Positions 45,860-59,376 of a stretch of 64,000 nucleotides of DNA are shown here, in pieces. Made by a program: the position numbers and the translations under genes. Each line of letters starts with the position of its first letter. The stretch's first letter is position 1. This stretch comes from Polytrichum commune (Eukaryota; Streptophyta; Polytrichopsida; Polytrichales; Polytrichaceae). The stretch spans positions 20,542,527-20,606,526 of the forward strand of contig OX485808.1 in NCBI GenBank assembly GCA_950295325.1, given 5' to 3'. The notes under the pieces are model-generated. The model had not been told where the DNA came from, ran no database searches, and saw only the letters and a program-made list of their open reading frames with translations.

Positions 45860-46190
45860 CGCAACCAGTGGTGTATTTTTGACAAAGATTTTGCAAGTTT
45901 TCGACATTTGACACGCAAAAACTTGCACAAAAAAAAAATGCACATCAATTGACATGCATAATTTAGGATTTGACATGTAGTGTGATTTGTGAAGAAACAA
46001 ACCATAACGTCAGTTGACATGTTAGAAATTAACATAACACACACTACTAGGCATGTGACTTTGAGGCGACATTTTAGAAGAAAATGTAAATGTCAATTAA
46101 CATTTATTTTTGTTTTTTAAAATGTCACGTGACACTTTGGATTTGAATTTGAACGTCAAATGAAAATTTTCAAACATACACACTAACCAC
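45860..46190 (-). repeat. Dispersed repeat, inverted copy of 10872-11200 (family G)
   Basis: The complement reads like the ASY1-intron copy (acaaatcaca, ttgacatg, cactttggatttgaa). Both copies keep many TGACA/TGTCA words in alternating orientation. No coding capacity. Confidence 0.65.
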
Positions 46191-49170
46191 AACACACCTA
46201 GTGAGCATTAAAAGCTTAAGATTGTCATGCAAGGGTAGTCTATAATTTTTATTTTTTTTACCATCAATGTCATAGTATTAAAAAAAAATTAGGATCAGGT
46301 GTATAAAAAAATATCATAAAACGACTGATCTGAATAATAGGGTAGATAATTTTATATTTATTTTAAAATATTTAGAATTATTCAAGAAAAAAAATGCATA
46401 CTATCTGAACTTAAATAGTGTGGATGCATAAATTGTGACCCAACCCTTTTCGCACTAGAGGACTTCCCCTTTGTTCATAAATTGCACACCACCCTTCATT
46501 ACTTCCTTATGTCTTAAGGTTAGAAGCTCACACTAGAACTTGTAATTAGGTTGACCTTGCAAATAGGTTGAGAATCTACCCATGCAAATTACCTTGGATC
46601 AAAACCTGATCACAAAGACTTCTAATTTGGTCTAATCATTTGTACAACAACCATGATACTATTTATGTAAGATTTTTTTTTAAATATTGTAGCTTTAAAT
46701 ATTCAAAATAGTGTGGAATGTCAATAGATTAGTGTGGGTTAACTTAACCTCACATATTAGTGCATGTATTATGACTTTAATCTATATAATTTTGTAGCTT
46801 AAAGTAAGTGGGTTTTAAGTGGTCATATTTCTCTTTGCACCCACTTCTTATAGGATATGCAACATGCAAGTAGTGCAAGATGCCTAGCAATTCCACATTG
46901 TGCCCATAGCCACTTTTCCTCATGATTTTGGAGCATGATCATGGTCATGGATATGTGTTTCATCGTCAACGTGAAGATTCTATGAGTTAAAAAATATAAC
47001 ATAATATAATATAGGTCACCTCTCCCCGATTATGTTGACTATTATGTGTAGAATGGCTAACCTTTTTGAGCACGTAGTCCAATTTATTTTCAACACATGT
47101 CTTTTGGATGTCTGTTCTTAGATATACACTCAACCATACACCACTCAAATACAAGTGTCCATCAAATTAAGCACATTTGCCTTACTACGAGCCATGTCTC
47201 AAGACACCTCACTTGAAGGTTTCCTTTCTTTCTTTTTTCCGATTTTACTTTCGATTTTTTAAGATCTTGAAACGATGCTATGTTGCGGCTAGGCTATGTT
47301 GGGATGTAAAGATGGGTTTCAAGAAACGATACCTTATGCAAGAGCAATACAAAAATGCAAGAGGTTGTCATTGACAATTGTGTAGGGCAAGGGGGTAGTG
47401 GGTCGAGTCGAGTCTTCCTAGAAAAGTTAAGTCCATTCACAACAACAAACTCCAACGTCGACCTCGGGTGCATCTTTCAAGCCCTTTTTGTGGGCACGGT
47501 GTGTTCTTGCTATTCCCTTTGATTGACCACCACCATAATAGTAGTAGTAGCTAGGGACCCACATGGACTTAGGGAGTTTAGTGCCACCAAAGATTCAAGT
47601 CAAAGGACAACCCGTGCCTTTGTTATATATATGCGGCCCTTTTCGGCATACTACTTCGCTTGTTGGTCAAAATGCGGTCAATGTTCGGAAACCAACCCCG
47701 ACACATTCGATGACGTTCCTTCCTCTATGTGCCCTTGGGTCAATGTACACATTTCTAAACCCGTTAATCACATGCACACGTACGTACATACTATATACTA
47801 CTATGTTTCTTCTTGAACTCTACAAGGAAAACGAACCCGGTGATGATCGGATGATCACTTTTTGGAGTTCATGATGTCAAATTTTAAATCCACTTATATA
47901 AATATAAATAGGTTTAGAAAAGGAATATGAATATATAGATTTTTTTTCGTTTATGTGTTTTTCTTTAAAATATGAAGAAATTATCATCTTGAAATTTAAA
48001 ATTTGGAGAAATTTGATGACCTCGTCCAATCAATATAAGAGGTTGAGATTGGGATTTTGGTTAAAGTTCAAACTTAGCGGTTTATCCTAGGAAAATAAAA
48101 TCACTGCATGTAGCGTTGAGGCGTCCATAGTCGACCTGGTCCGTTTAACAACTCACTAGGGTCATGTAATGCCGACATAGATGACACCTATATTATTTTT
48201 TTAGGCAAACAAAGTTAAAGTTCATGTCATGGCGACTTGTGATTGATTGCCCTCGTAAGAGTTTTGACAATTGTTGTAACTAAGGAGTAGCATTGAGATG
48301 AGCGATTATAAGTTAACCTATAGATCGACTATGTGTAACCCTAAAGTTTACACTTTGAAATTTGCAACAAATTCCATGTTCATGAGTTTTTCTTTTTAAA
48401 TAATTGCATTCTCTTTAGAGCATGTTTCTCTTTGCAAGAGAAATAATTCCCTGATATTCCTCCTCCTAAACAAATGCAAACTCTCTTATTTTATCGGTTA
48501 CAGATGCCTCAACCTTATCTTTGTTGTGGGCACATTCTAGAAACAATTTCTTTGCTCAAATAGAGAACCGTCCCAATGGGTCAACTCTTCATTGGAACTC
48601 TAAATGATGCGCATGGGTGAAGTTATGAAATATCACCTCCTACATACCTAAATTTTTATAGAGAAAACGAATGTATATATAGTAATTGTATCCTAGAAAA
48701 TAGAATTGTGTATTGATGCTTTGATTCTCTATTTAATGTGATAAATGCTTCCACTACATACACAACATGTAAATCATGAAAATCCAAAAAGTGTCTTCTT
48801 GTATATATACAATCCACTTTTACTTTCCATTGAGAAATTTATTAAATTTTTTTTTTCATTCATTGGATGTAACTCATAATAACCCAATCCCATAACATTC
48901 GTCTACTACCCAATTGTTCTCTTAACTCAAGGACCACCTCTTGTACACCTACCTCTACTTTAAAAGCCTTGGCAGCCTTTTAATTTGTACACACGAGAGA
49001 AAAACCAATGCCCGCCCCTTTAGAATACTATATTCACTAATGCCTCAAACAACACCCCCTTTTTTTTTTGACACACTCATCATAGTTTGTACATGGTACA
49101 TGTGGAGATGGACCCCATGAGAATTATATCATCCAACTAACAATAATGAATTACACATGATACCATTTCG
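46191..49170. other. AT-rich intergenic, no gene supported
   Basis: Frames at 47523-47874 (+) overlap each other and show no domain. Poly-A/T stretches are frequent. 47080-47180 shares sequence with other dispersed copies (about 27780-27890 and 54050-54150). Confidence 0.5.
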
Positions 49171-49179
49171 ATTTCAGAA

Positions 49180-49420
49180 TCGGAGTTTGAGTTGCAAATG
49201 TTTAAAAGATCAAACTGAAGATTTTCTTTCTCATTAAGCAATCACATAGGCCCTCCCAATGAAGTACTTGAACCTTTGAGTGGTGTCCATATTCAAAGCA
49301 CACAATTCAAACTCATCATAACGCATGTGTTTTTGGTGTCCCTTATGAATACAAGCCTTGTCATATTCCACTCAAACATAGGTGTCCGATTAAGAAGAGT
49401 GACCACATAAGGCCCACATA
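49180..49420. repeat. Dispersed repeat (family F), copy 2
   Basis: Matches 39130-39400 in the same order; the third copy is near 52520-52740. Confidence 0.55.
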
Positions 49421-49871
49421 TATTATGGTGTAGTTAATGATGGAAATTTGATAAAACTCAACAATAAGCATGAAATTTAAGTTCTAAAATGTAGAGGTTA
49501 AGCAAGGTACAACATATCTATGCATACATGGAACTTTACGGAACATGTAACTTAGACTTTAGCAAAGTGAAGAAGGTCTACCAAAGGGGCTAAGGTAGGG
49601 GTGGCTATTTCTGTCCAAATTTCAGATGTGCCTAGTTGGGATGCTGAAACTATTTTTTTTATATAAATTTTGAGCGCTCCGCAAAGTTGGTGCAAGAGCA
49701 ACTATGAAAAAATCAAAAATTTCCAGCATGTTTATGATTTCCTACAAATTTTTAAAGGAAACCTTGTAGAGTGACCAACACTCGCACATAGGGTACATGG
49801 TATATCCACAAGGTGGATTTCTAAAACCGACCGTTGGCAGCCAATGAAATGTTCGCAGCGCTGTGAACGGT

Positions 49872-49929
49872 AAAAGCACCTTGATAGGTGCTTTTGTAAA
49901 CCCAGGTAAAAGCACCTAAAAAGGTGCTT
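49872..49929. repeat. Twin short hairpins with the same stem
   Basis: A perfect 9-bp stem aaaagcacc / ggtgctttt (49872-49895, 6-bp loop) is followed 14 bp later by a perfect 8-bp stem aagcacct / aggtgctt (49910-49929, 4-bp loop). They lie in an otherwise plain AT-rich stretch. Confidence 0.85.
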
Positions 49930-52900
49930 CCGACATAGGGGTCGACTTTAGGACCCGCACGGAAATTGCCACCCTTACCTTAATCATTCATGCTTCAAAG
50001 TCACTTTACGGAGCCTGTAATTTGCACTTGATAGACCACAAACTACACTACATATTGTGAATTTGGTGTCATATGGGCATTAACATTAATCTCCCGCTTA
50101 AGTACGCACCCCCGTTAAGTGTGCAAATTTTTCAACAAAAATCACGGTTCATACTTTATTGTTTGAACATGTCATGCAAAGTCATTTGTCACGAATGCAT
50201 GAATATTTTACGCTTGACATTCGATGTCAGTTTGTTAACGTTTCAGTGAAACGTCTCTTAACGATCATCGCAGTTCATCATACATGTGTTCAACTTCCGT
50301 TTAAACATCGGAGCAAAGCAATTCGTCGTCGATGTCGAGGACAGTGTTGTGCAGAGCTTCAAAGCCTTTGAAGTCGGCTGCATTTGCAAATTCAACAAAT
50401 GTGTCAATATGTTGGATTTAGTCATCAATAAGTGGATTCCTATTGCGATTCATCGAATCAAAGGGTCTAGAAAGCGACATAAGTAAAGTATGCACCAACC
50501 AACTAAGTGCGCATCAACGGCTCCGGTTCAAAGTGTGTGTTGTTGTGGTAATTTTTTTTTATGTCACTTGGATCATGAATAAGTTCACAAGCCACTATCA
50601 TGGATGATTGAAATTTGGATGAAATCCATGCTAATCCTGCATGAAACAAAGTCTGGTATTTTCTGCATCCTAGCTGTTCTATAATGTTCTTTTTTTGGTC
50701 ATTGATGATTGACATCTAGACGAAGAATCACTTAGTAAAGTCACAGGATTTGCAACATTGTAAATCTATAATGCCCAAAAAATTTCTACAAGGAATGACA
50801 AACAATGTTAGGTTTACATGTAGTGTTGATGGCACTACATGGGTGGTTTACAAGTGATGTTGAGCAAGGCAAATAGAGTTGGTGACACTAAATACAAAAT
50901 TTAGTGTACTTCACCTCATATCAGAGATGTGTTATAAAGCGTGATTAGAAGTCCTAATCTAGGGTTGGGTTTCAAAGAAAGTTATGGATCAAGGAGATTT
51001 AAAGTAGATCCGTGTAGTTGGAACAAGAAATGTTGTTATTGTATCAGTTTGGAATGATTTAATTTGAACAATTAACCGTTGATTGGATTCAAATCACTTG
51101 AACTTTGGTTCTATCAACTGAAATTGTAACCTACATAACATGATTGAAGTGTTAAACATCATCTTCCTCATCTATATCATAAGTTAAATAACAAATAAAA
51201 CTTTAAGAAGGATGTTGCGTTTCACCAAAATATTAAGTACCCATTAAGTAGTTGTAAACACAAACGAAGATCGTATTTTGATGCACATGTTATGGGAGGA
51301 AGCAATCGTGTATACAAATGAATTCTCTACACATACACCCAAAATAATTTCCCAACTATTTTGCCAAATAGCATATAAACCAAGTTTTGGACTCCCAAAT
51401 AGTTAGGAGTTCTCTTTTCATCGTTGTACAGTACAAGCCAAGTTGTTGTATTGTGAGCTCGAGGGGATCACTTCATTATATTTAATGGGAACGCGTGAGA
51501 ACACAAGGTGTTTTTAGGGGGGTGTAATATTGGAGAAGGTAAATATTGCGGACCCTACTATTATGTAGTTTTTTAACATTCATTATTTTTTAGGACCCTA
51601 TGGGTAGGTTAACTTCGTATTTGTTTTTTGTTTTTGTTTTTTACATGTGCATATAGTAGTTATAAGTTATAGTTTTTGATGATGTTATGTAATATCTAAC
51701 ACTTACACATACAAGATCATAATTCACACATCAACACAACATGCACACAATTTAGCTTCCTAGTATGCACTCTATTCATTCAAAAAATACACACATGGAA
51801 ATGGTGATAAAATGCTTGTGTTTAAAAGCGTTTCCTGCTGACTTCGCCCCCATGCTTTGTGTCGCACCTGAGGAGCGCAATTATGTGTGTGCACCTAGTG
51901 TCCAACCTTCAAAAACAACCATCAACATTAGCCACGGTTGCAAGATGGTAGAAGTTTGCACATACATGAAAACTTCAAAGAGCTCCCGCAAACTTTAACT
52001 AGGAATTCAAAGCTAATCATAATGTGCAAACCTATCAGGAGCCCTTCTTGTATCTAACCCGACAAATTACATCCAACTACCAAGGGACATCCATGAGATG
52101 TCATTCATGGTGCTCATCCATAGTGTGAGGCCCTAATATATATCATTTTAATTCCCCACCTTTCTAAACCCTATGGTACGTTAATTTTGAATCTTCTCTA
52201 ACATGATCACATGCATGATCAAATTGTAAGCACCCTTATTTATTTATACCATGGAGTTCAATATATAAATTGAGCTTTGTTATAAGTACGGGTTTTATAA
52301 TTTGTAGGTCACAACTTTAAAGTGGACCCTATGTTTGTTCTCACGTAGTTTTTTTAATTTGAAAGTGACTCCCCCCACCCTTGGGATTGTGGGCACGTTT
52401 GGCTTCACAAACATTTCAAGCCAATGGATCAACTTAGGAATTGTCTCAACTAGTCAACAATTGCAAAACACATTAATTTTCATTTCAAAATTAAAAAATG
52501 GAGTTGAATGCAAAAGTCATGAGAAGTTGAACTAAAGATTTTCCTTATAGTTAAACTATCACATAGATCCTTCCAATCTTGTTGTCTATTAGACCTAGAC
52601 GGACTTATATTATATGCACAATTAATCTCATCACAACACGTGTCTCTTCGGTGACCATCCTTAACTACAAAAACCTGCCAAATACCAATCCAATACATGC
52701 CCGAGTCCAATTAACCCTTAAACATGGGTCGCCACCTAATATTCTATTGGGGTTTGTGACCCACTAGTGACAATCTACGTGGATGGAAATGTATCTACTT
52801 GTGTAGGGTGGTGCCCACTACCAAGTGGGCCGAAACAACATATAAAAACCTCATACTCCAAGCATGTAGGAATTTTTGGTAGGTTGGCATTGTTGTTTTG

Positions 52901-53196
52901 GGAGGCGGTTTCATGTGTTGCTCAAATGTAGGAGCTACATTTAGGAGCCAAAATCTTTTCGCATAGATGCCCAATTTGGATGGTTTTTTTTTTTTCCTTC
53001 TTAGGACAAGGTGACGGTTGTGCAATGTGCACAACTTGACCGGATGGATTTGGAAAAAACTTCGTGCACATGTTGCTTGCTCCATGAAAACGGGGAAATC
53101 TCCCCAAATGATCTGACTCATGTGGCCCCTCCAACTTTGAGGGTGACAAACTTAATCTAAATTTGGGAGTAGCTCGTTTGTCATCCACAAAACATA
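49930..53196. other. AT-rich intergenic, no gene supported
   Basis: Short frames only. 50560-50720 resembles 58690-58850 ('gattgaaatttggatgaaa', 'ggtatt.tctgcatc'), a further dispersed repeat. 52520-52740 is a family F copy. Confidence 0.5.
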
Positions 53197-53260
53197 CTAT
53201 GGCAAAGTTGCCAACTTTCTAAAATCTATGGCAAAGTTGCCAACTTTCTAAAATCTATGG
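53197..53260 (+). repeat. 29-bp tandem repeat, just over two units
   Basis: Units start at 'ctatggcaaagttgccaac' at 53197 and 53226; a partial third starts at 53255. The two full units are identical, so the duplication is recent or gene-converted. Confidence 0.9.
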
Positions 53261-53324
53261 CATGACCGAAATGGTTATGAAACAAACAAACAAAATCAGA
53301 GTTTTCTCTAGCTGCCCCTTGGAC

Positions 53325-53500
53325 GAACTATAGATTATCATATATTCTTCATGTGAATATATTCTTCCGGATGAAGGCCATGTTCATATGGCTGTTTGAT
53401 ATAGCAAATGTGATCCGATTGACTTCAAATCCTCATAGGAAGAATATGTGATAATCTAGTTCACATCCATACGATTGGATGTGAAGATAACATGGCCCCT
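53325..53500. repeat. Overlapping short inverted repeats (MITE remnant)
   Basis: Arms 53325-53350 (tagattatcatatattcttc) and 53439-53462 (gaagaatatgtgataatcta) pair almost fully. A second pair, ggccatgtt near 53377 and aacatggcc near 53490, lies partly outside. Probably the remains of a small element. Confidence 0.6.
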
Positions 53501-54161
53501 TTTTTTACATAACAGAAATTTTTAGCACTAGTACTAGAGGTGCCTAAAAATAGAATATGGAGGCATGAGCGTTGAGGGGTTCAAGAAGCACTACAACCAC
53601 ATATGTTGAGGTAATCAGCCGGGAAGCAAAGGCTCCAGAGACGTGTGCAAGTACTTCCACATACTTCAGTATGAAGAGGGTAGGCGAGTCACACTCTACA
53701 TGTATGTCCATTACAATCATGCCTTTGAAAAATCTACACAAAACTCCAGTCATAGGCAGCCCAAAACACACAAAGGTAGATAATCACTTCTTTCAACTAA
53801 CCCGCTTCTCTTGGGATATAAAACACACAATGAGTACAAGATGGTTAACAAATCCAAAACAAGACCTTAGCCACTTTTCTCATAATTTTTGGAGCTCATA
53901 TGAATATCTTATACAATATCAATGTGAATGTTCTCGTACTCATTATATGGTCATATAGGTCCCCCCCTCCCCCTTGCGGGGCCCCTTATTATGTCGACCA
54001 TTAAGCTTAGAATGGTTATCATAATTCGAGCATATAGTTTAATCTCTTTTTAAGAACATATCTTTTTGGTATAAGGTCTTGGAGCCACTCGAAACTACAT
54101 GCCACTCAAATATAGGTGTAAGTTTATGAGGTACCCAAATTAGGCATGTTTACCTTACAAG

Positions 54162-54289
54162 GATATGAGTCCTAGGCAATTGTCTTGCGTCACTGGAAGA
54201 CTGCCTTGTGTTATTGGTGTAAGTCTACCATTATGGTAGATTGTTATCTTTCTTTCATTGACGCATGAGGGCTACCTAGGACTCATATC
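54162..54289. repeat. Perfect 15-bp inverted repeat around about 98 bp
   Basis: The arms are gatatgagtcctagg (54162-54176) and cctaggactcatatc (54275-54289). The interior contains further short complementary words around 'taccattatggta'. It may be a small non-autonomous element. Confidence 0.75.
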
Positions 54290-54878
54290 ATGTTGGTAGA
54301 GATAATGCCATGAATGGAAAGATATAGGGGTTTCCAATGTGAGATAGGTTCTTTTACATGGGACATTAGAAGAGGAGGGAAGAAAAAAATCCGCATATTG
54401 ATTGTTGGTTCATTTAACCATTGAAACCACGAAGACGAAACGTTACTTGCAAGTGAACTTGAGCCAACATCTGGATTGTTGTTTTAGTGAGTAATTTGAG
54501 GAATGACTACCAAGTAGATTAATCACCCAGTGGTATAGACTATCAAAATGTCTTCCGTGTGTCTTCCTCTAACTCTTACAAAATTTCATCATGTGTGTTT
54601 GTTCCCAAACTATCATCAAAGTCTAGAAAGGGCACATAAGCCATGCTTAAAGATGAAACAAGTGGTATGGTTTGTGATGGTTTGAATTGACAAAGTGTCT
54701 AGACCCTAAACCAAGAAGAAGAAACACACTCAAAAACAAGGAAGGTAACAATTTCAATCCAAAGTGGGCTGGTTTGTTGGGTATGTTGAGAACGACCTGA
54801 TAAGGAACGTGGCCGAGAACGAGTCTGGAAAAGAGCCATGAACGAGCTTAGCCTTTGTTGGCACTGGTACAGAGCTTA

Positions 54879-55366
54879 GGGCCACTTCACACACGAGACT
54901 GAGAGCCCATGACCATTGCACTTCAAGCACTCTCATTGGTGGAAAAGGTGGAGCCGGTGCAAGTTCGCTTCACACTACGCTTGAGGGACCAACGGAGTAT
55001 GTGAATGCAAGATGGATGTAAAAGTCTACATGGCAGCGAATGGATCATGTTTCATGGTCACTTGGACTATTTTCAAAAACCACCTCTTGGAGATAGATCT
55101 AACACAAAATTGGGAGACCAAGGCACTCCGAACGCTCACAACCGTTGATTTATTCTATTTTATCATGCATGAGGACTTGCATGAGTAAGAATTCATTGAA
55201 ATAGCATTTGGTTGAGGACCCGTTCACATGTGAGTTCACACTACACTTGAGGATCCGTGACCACACTACATGATTTTGGGGGTGTGTTGGGACGGCCTTT
55301 GGACACTTTCTTTTGGGCTCTCACAATTTCATGGTCACGGCTCTTGGCTCGTGTGTGAAGTGGTCC
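54879..55366. mobile_element. Tourist-like MITE, copy 2 (family B)
   Basis: Same terminal repeats as 30776-31289 ('gggccacttcacac' at the left, 'gtgtgaagtggtcc' at the right), same internal sequence, and a perfect TTA duplication at 54876-54878 and 55367-55369. It is 488 bp, with small deletions relative to copy 1. Confidence 0.85.
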
Positions 55367-55369
55367 TTA

Positions 55370-57300
55370 TTAGCCTTCCCTTTCATCGCCAGAGCATGGG
55401 CCCAGCTGCCTAAATACAACACTGTGTGAGCCAGGTCCCAGACCCCTTAACATTCCATTAACCAACATGGACTCTCAGGACCACATGTGAAACTCAAGCT
55501 TCTCGGCCCTGAGACTTAAGGATAACTTTATTGAAAGATCGGTAAGATAGGTCATGAATAGAAGTTCAGAAAATTTAGAGCACTCGATCCAATATTGCAC
55601 AGGTAATGAAATACAGGTCCAAGGCTTTTGAAAAGCACCAAATCGTGTCTGAAGACTGGCAACGAGGTCTGAAATTGGACAAATCTTGCATCCTTCGATG
55701 TACGAGAATGTGTGTTAAAACTGTCACTTTGAGTGCTAAGCTTGGATACTATTGTTTTAAGTCAAGAAGTTTTTAGTGACAAATGTCAGGGAATTCAATG
55801 TACCATAGTATGTCTTGTTTGAATTCCATATGCAAAAGGTATAAGACTTTTAACTTCAGAGGTTTATTGTAGACAACCCAAAACCAACACGGAAGCATGA
55901 TCTTCAGGTGGTGGACATTCTCATAAATATCATGTGCTTATCGTGTATGAATTGAGAGTGTTGGTTTCGGGTGGAATGTTGATTGAGCACCATCTACTTT
56001 AGAGGAAGGAATAGGCAACTGATATAGGTCAAGATACGTTAGAGATGTGAGTTCAAAAATTTAATGTGAGTGCTATGTAGTAAAGTTTGCAGTCAACAAT
56101 GGACACCAACAAACCATATGGTATGATGAGAGATCACACTATGCGTTTAAAATACAGACACCAACCACTCTACGTCTAGTTGTTAAAACAACCAAGACAT
56201 GCTTTGTGATCCCTTGGAGAAAACACAAATCTTTAATTTCTTGTAGCTTTTGCATCTCAACTCCAATTCTAACACTTGAAATGACAATCTGTGTGATACA
56301 CAATTACTAGCTGGATGAGATGACTCCCAATTTGATCAAACAGTCGAAATTGTCCATGGCATTTTGAGATTCCTGACCATCCAGAACTCTTCCGGAACCC
56401 TTGGCAGAGAAGCACACCACGGCCATAGCTTCAAAACTTCTGGCTTCACAGCACTTGCAGATGCAAAAGTTTCAGCAACAAATGTCAAATGTCACTCGCA
56501 TCAACATGTTCTGGTCTATTGATCTGATTTGCTGCCAATCTAAGATATTAGAGCAATATTTGACACTCATTGATTTTATTTTTGAAAATGTGAGTCACTG
56601 GACACTACGAAACCATTAATCCTAGACCATCTCAATTGGCAGAGAACACCTCCATCTTTTAGGATGTGTGATGAACTTTCCTGAACAGAAGGTTGATTTT
56701 TTAAACATTGTCATTCAATCTTCTTGAGATCAATGTATTCAAGTTTGGAAAAGCTTTGCTACCTTAATATTACTTTAACAAGGTTGTCTTGTACTCTGGA
56801 ACCAGCCTCCTGGTATAATGAGAAAATAAACCGTGCATCGTGCTCACATTATATGCGAAACCAGGTTGAATCTATGACCATTCCTTGCTCGCAGCTGAAC
56901 GCTTACTATGGATAGAAAGAGAATCATGTTGGCTTGCCCCTAGGTATAGCATACAAAGCATACAGCCCCTGGTTTTGCATTAGACCCATCTCATTTTGAA
57001 GGGTCTAATGTAATATTTGGTAGATCATGAAAACATTATCACCAGTTGCCATGTAGGACGCCATGTAGATTTTTTATCCATTCAAATTTCTTCGTCCCTC
57101 ATGCACTCAAATTTCAAGACTCGTGTAATTTGAACTTGGACCCTCTCCGGCTTCTCGAACAATCACATAAATTGTATATCACAAGCTCTAGTGTGAAGTG
57201 GGCCTGAGGATCCAGAATGCTCAAACCAGACTACTCATCTTGATCGGACAATTATATTTGAGTGGTTTGGGATTAAGTTTTCTTTTTGAAGAACTCGTAT
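55370..57300. other. Intergenic, no gene supported
   Basis: Short frames such as 56401-56619 (+) have no domain. 56930-57210 is a partial family D MITE ('gccatgtaggacgccatgtag', right end 'tagtgtgaagtgggcc'). Confidence 0.45.
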
Positions 57301-58340
57301 TGTGAACTGCGTTGCAGAACTTTGTCTCGCTCACCGATCATTTCAGAAGCGCACCCGCTGCATAAGCATGAGCAACTTAGAAAATTAGTTGTGCAGAACC
57401 ACGAATAACTACTCTCAGTTTCTAGTCTCCTTGAGTTCTACAAAGCCACAAGTAGCCAGCTCTCGGTGAACCTTGAAGCTCTAACCAAGGAATTACAATA
57501 ACTTCACTCAGATTCCTCGGAAATTGTCAATAGCCAACTCCAAGGCAATTCCTCGGCAAGAGCTCCAAGGCCCCTCCAAGCCTCACAAAGAGCTAATTGT
57601 TGTGGCACGTTCACATTGCTCCTGTAATGCAAGCATTCTATGAGATGCAAGAACACATCCATGCACTCCCTTTGGGATCAGGATCAGTTCAAATCAAATT
57701 TTAAATCAGCAAGAAATCCTAAACACCCATCTACACGTGAGGGACAAGAGGCTCTGCAGACATGAAGAGTCCGCCAAAAAGACATTTCCTCCACTCCGCA
57801 CGGTCATCAACCTGAGCAGATTGAGACCTTAAATGTGCCTTAATTTCAACACTGGCGATGGTGACGAGACTCATAGCGCACTCGTGTTAGAAATTGAGGT
57901 AGGCAGTAGAATCGAGATAGACGAGCAAGTTTGAGAAGGCTCTCCCCCCCAGCCATAGAGAAGGAAGTCACAGAAGTCAATGATCTTCCTCTCACCCCTT
58001 GCAGTACTCTCTTGACGCTTCAGGTCAAGATACTGGAACACCGATCCCTTGGTTTGTTCATCTACTTATCTAGAATGCTCAAGGTCGCTGGAGACCTTTC
58101 AGATTGAGCTACCTCAGTCTCTTCAAACTCCAACAACTCGCAGACGGCGAACCCCCCCACGTTTCTAAAACATCAACTTGGACCCCTTTGCAAGTTGAGG
58201 AGCTAGCCACCTTTTCGGGCACTTCAACGTCGGACGACTGAGAACGTTCGATGACCGATCGCCGTAGTTCTACATGAATGTCAAACATTTTGAAACGTTC
58301 GACGACTTTCAAACACAATTATAAGACAAAAGACTAATGA
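57300..58340 (-). pseudogene. Possible decayed gene (GC-richer, broken frames), unknown
   Basis: This stretch is visibly richer in G+C than its flanks. The minus strand has successive open segments in different frames: 58109-58318 (ends SPSASCWSLKRLR), about 57940-58060 (VFQYLDLKRQESTARGE) and about 57730-57880 (MSLVTIASVEIKAHLRSQ). They have protein-like composition but are separated by stops without clear splice pairs. I recognise no family. It may be a relic of a cellular gene or a transposon protein. Confidence 0.25.
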
Positions 58341-58950
58341 AGTTACCTTCCTCATCACAAATCCTGACTTGCGTTTTGTGATAGCTTTTATCGGTTTCTC
58401 ATTCTGATGTGTGAATCATCACTTTCTGCCATAATACTTTACCCAAACGTTGGACATTCCTACGTCTCAATAACCTTTTTTCACTCGCACACACCAGGCT
58501 ACCTTTTGAAACATCGGACCACCAAGAACATCCGATGCATCCGCGAGTGCGAGTGGGTTACAGGTGGAGTTTCTACTACAAAACCAAAACATCAAACACC
58601 ATCTACAGATAATTAAGTACTACACTAAATATTGTGTTTAGTGTCATTTGGTAAATTATATCAATATGGTAACTTTACAAGTGACACTTTCTAATGAATA
58701 AGTTGACAAGTATCATCATCCCAACTTACTTTTAGTTCATCCGACCGCCAATCATTGAAACAAAAGATTGGTATTCTCTGCATCTTAACATTCTTATGAT
58801 GAAATATTGTCATGGGTGATTGAAATTTGGATGAAAAATCACTTCAGTTGTATCTGGTTCAGAATTTGAAGTTCAAGACTTCAGGAAGATTAACAATCAT
58901 TTTACAAGAATTTTAAAGAATAGAGGAAAGAAGAAGAAGAACACAAGGTT
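58341..58950. other. Intergenic with dispersed repeat
   Basis: 58690-58850 matches 50560-50720, and 58865-58900 (gaagttcaagacttcag) matches the edge of fold-back family H at 19205. Confidence 0.45.
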
Positions 58951-59376
58951 GGTCTGTTAGTCATTTTTGTTACTTTTCAGTGAGAGGAAAAGTAGGAGGG
59001 AAATGGTGTATTGCCTATTTTTCAATAGGTGGTTATGTTGGGAGGGAGGATGGTTGGCGGAGATGGTTTGTAAGGAGGTACATGTTGTTAGGATGTCTAT
59101 GAATATATGGGTATCAGTGGTAAGGTGATGGGTGTGTTGAATGGTCAACATAAGAGCATATAATTCTACGCGTAGAATATTTAGATAACCAGAGAGTTTT
59201 GTCGTAATGTTGGTGTGTGTTGGCTCGTTATAAATGCCAAAGCCTGCTATATTACCATGTCCATTATTATGTGGTGGGGTGAATGAGCCGATGGGGGGAG
59301 TGGAGGTGTGAGTGTGGGTGGGTGCAACGGTTGGTGTGATTGGCTTAGTTGTCCAAGAGTGGTTACATGACGCAGG

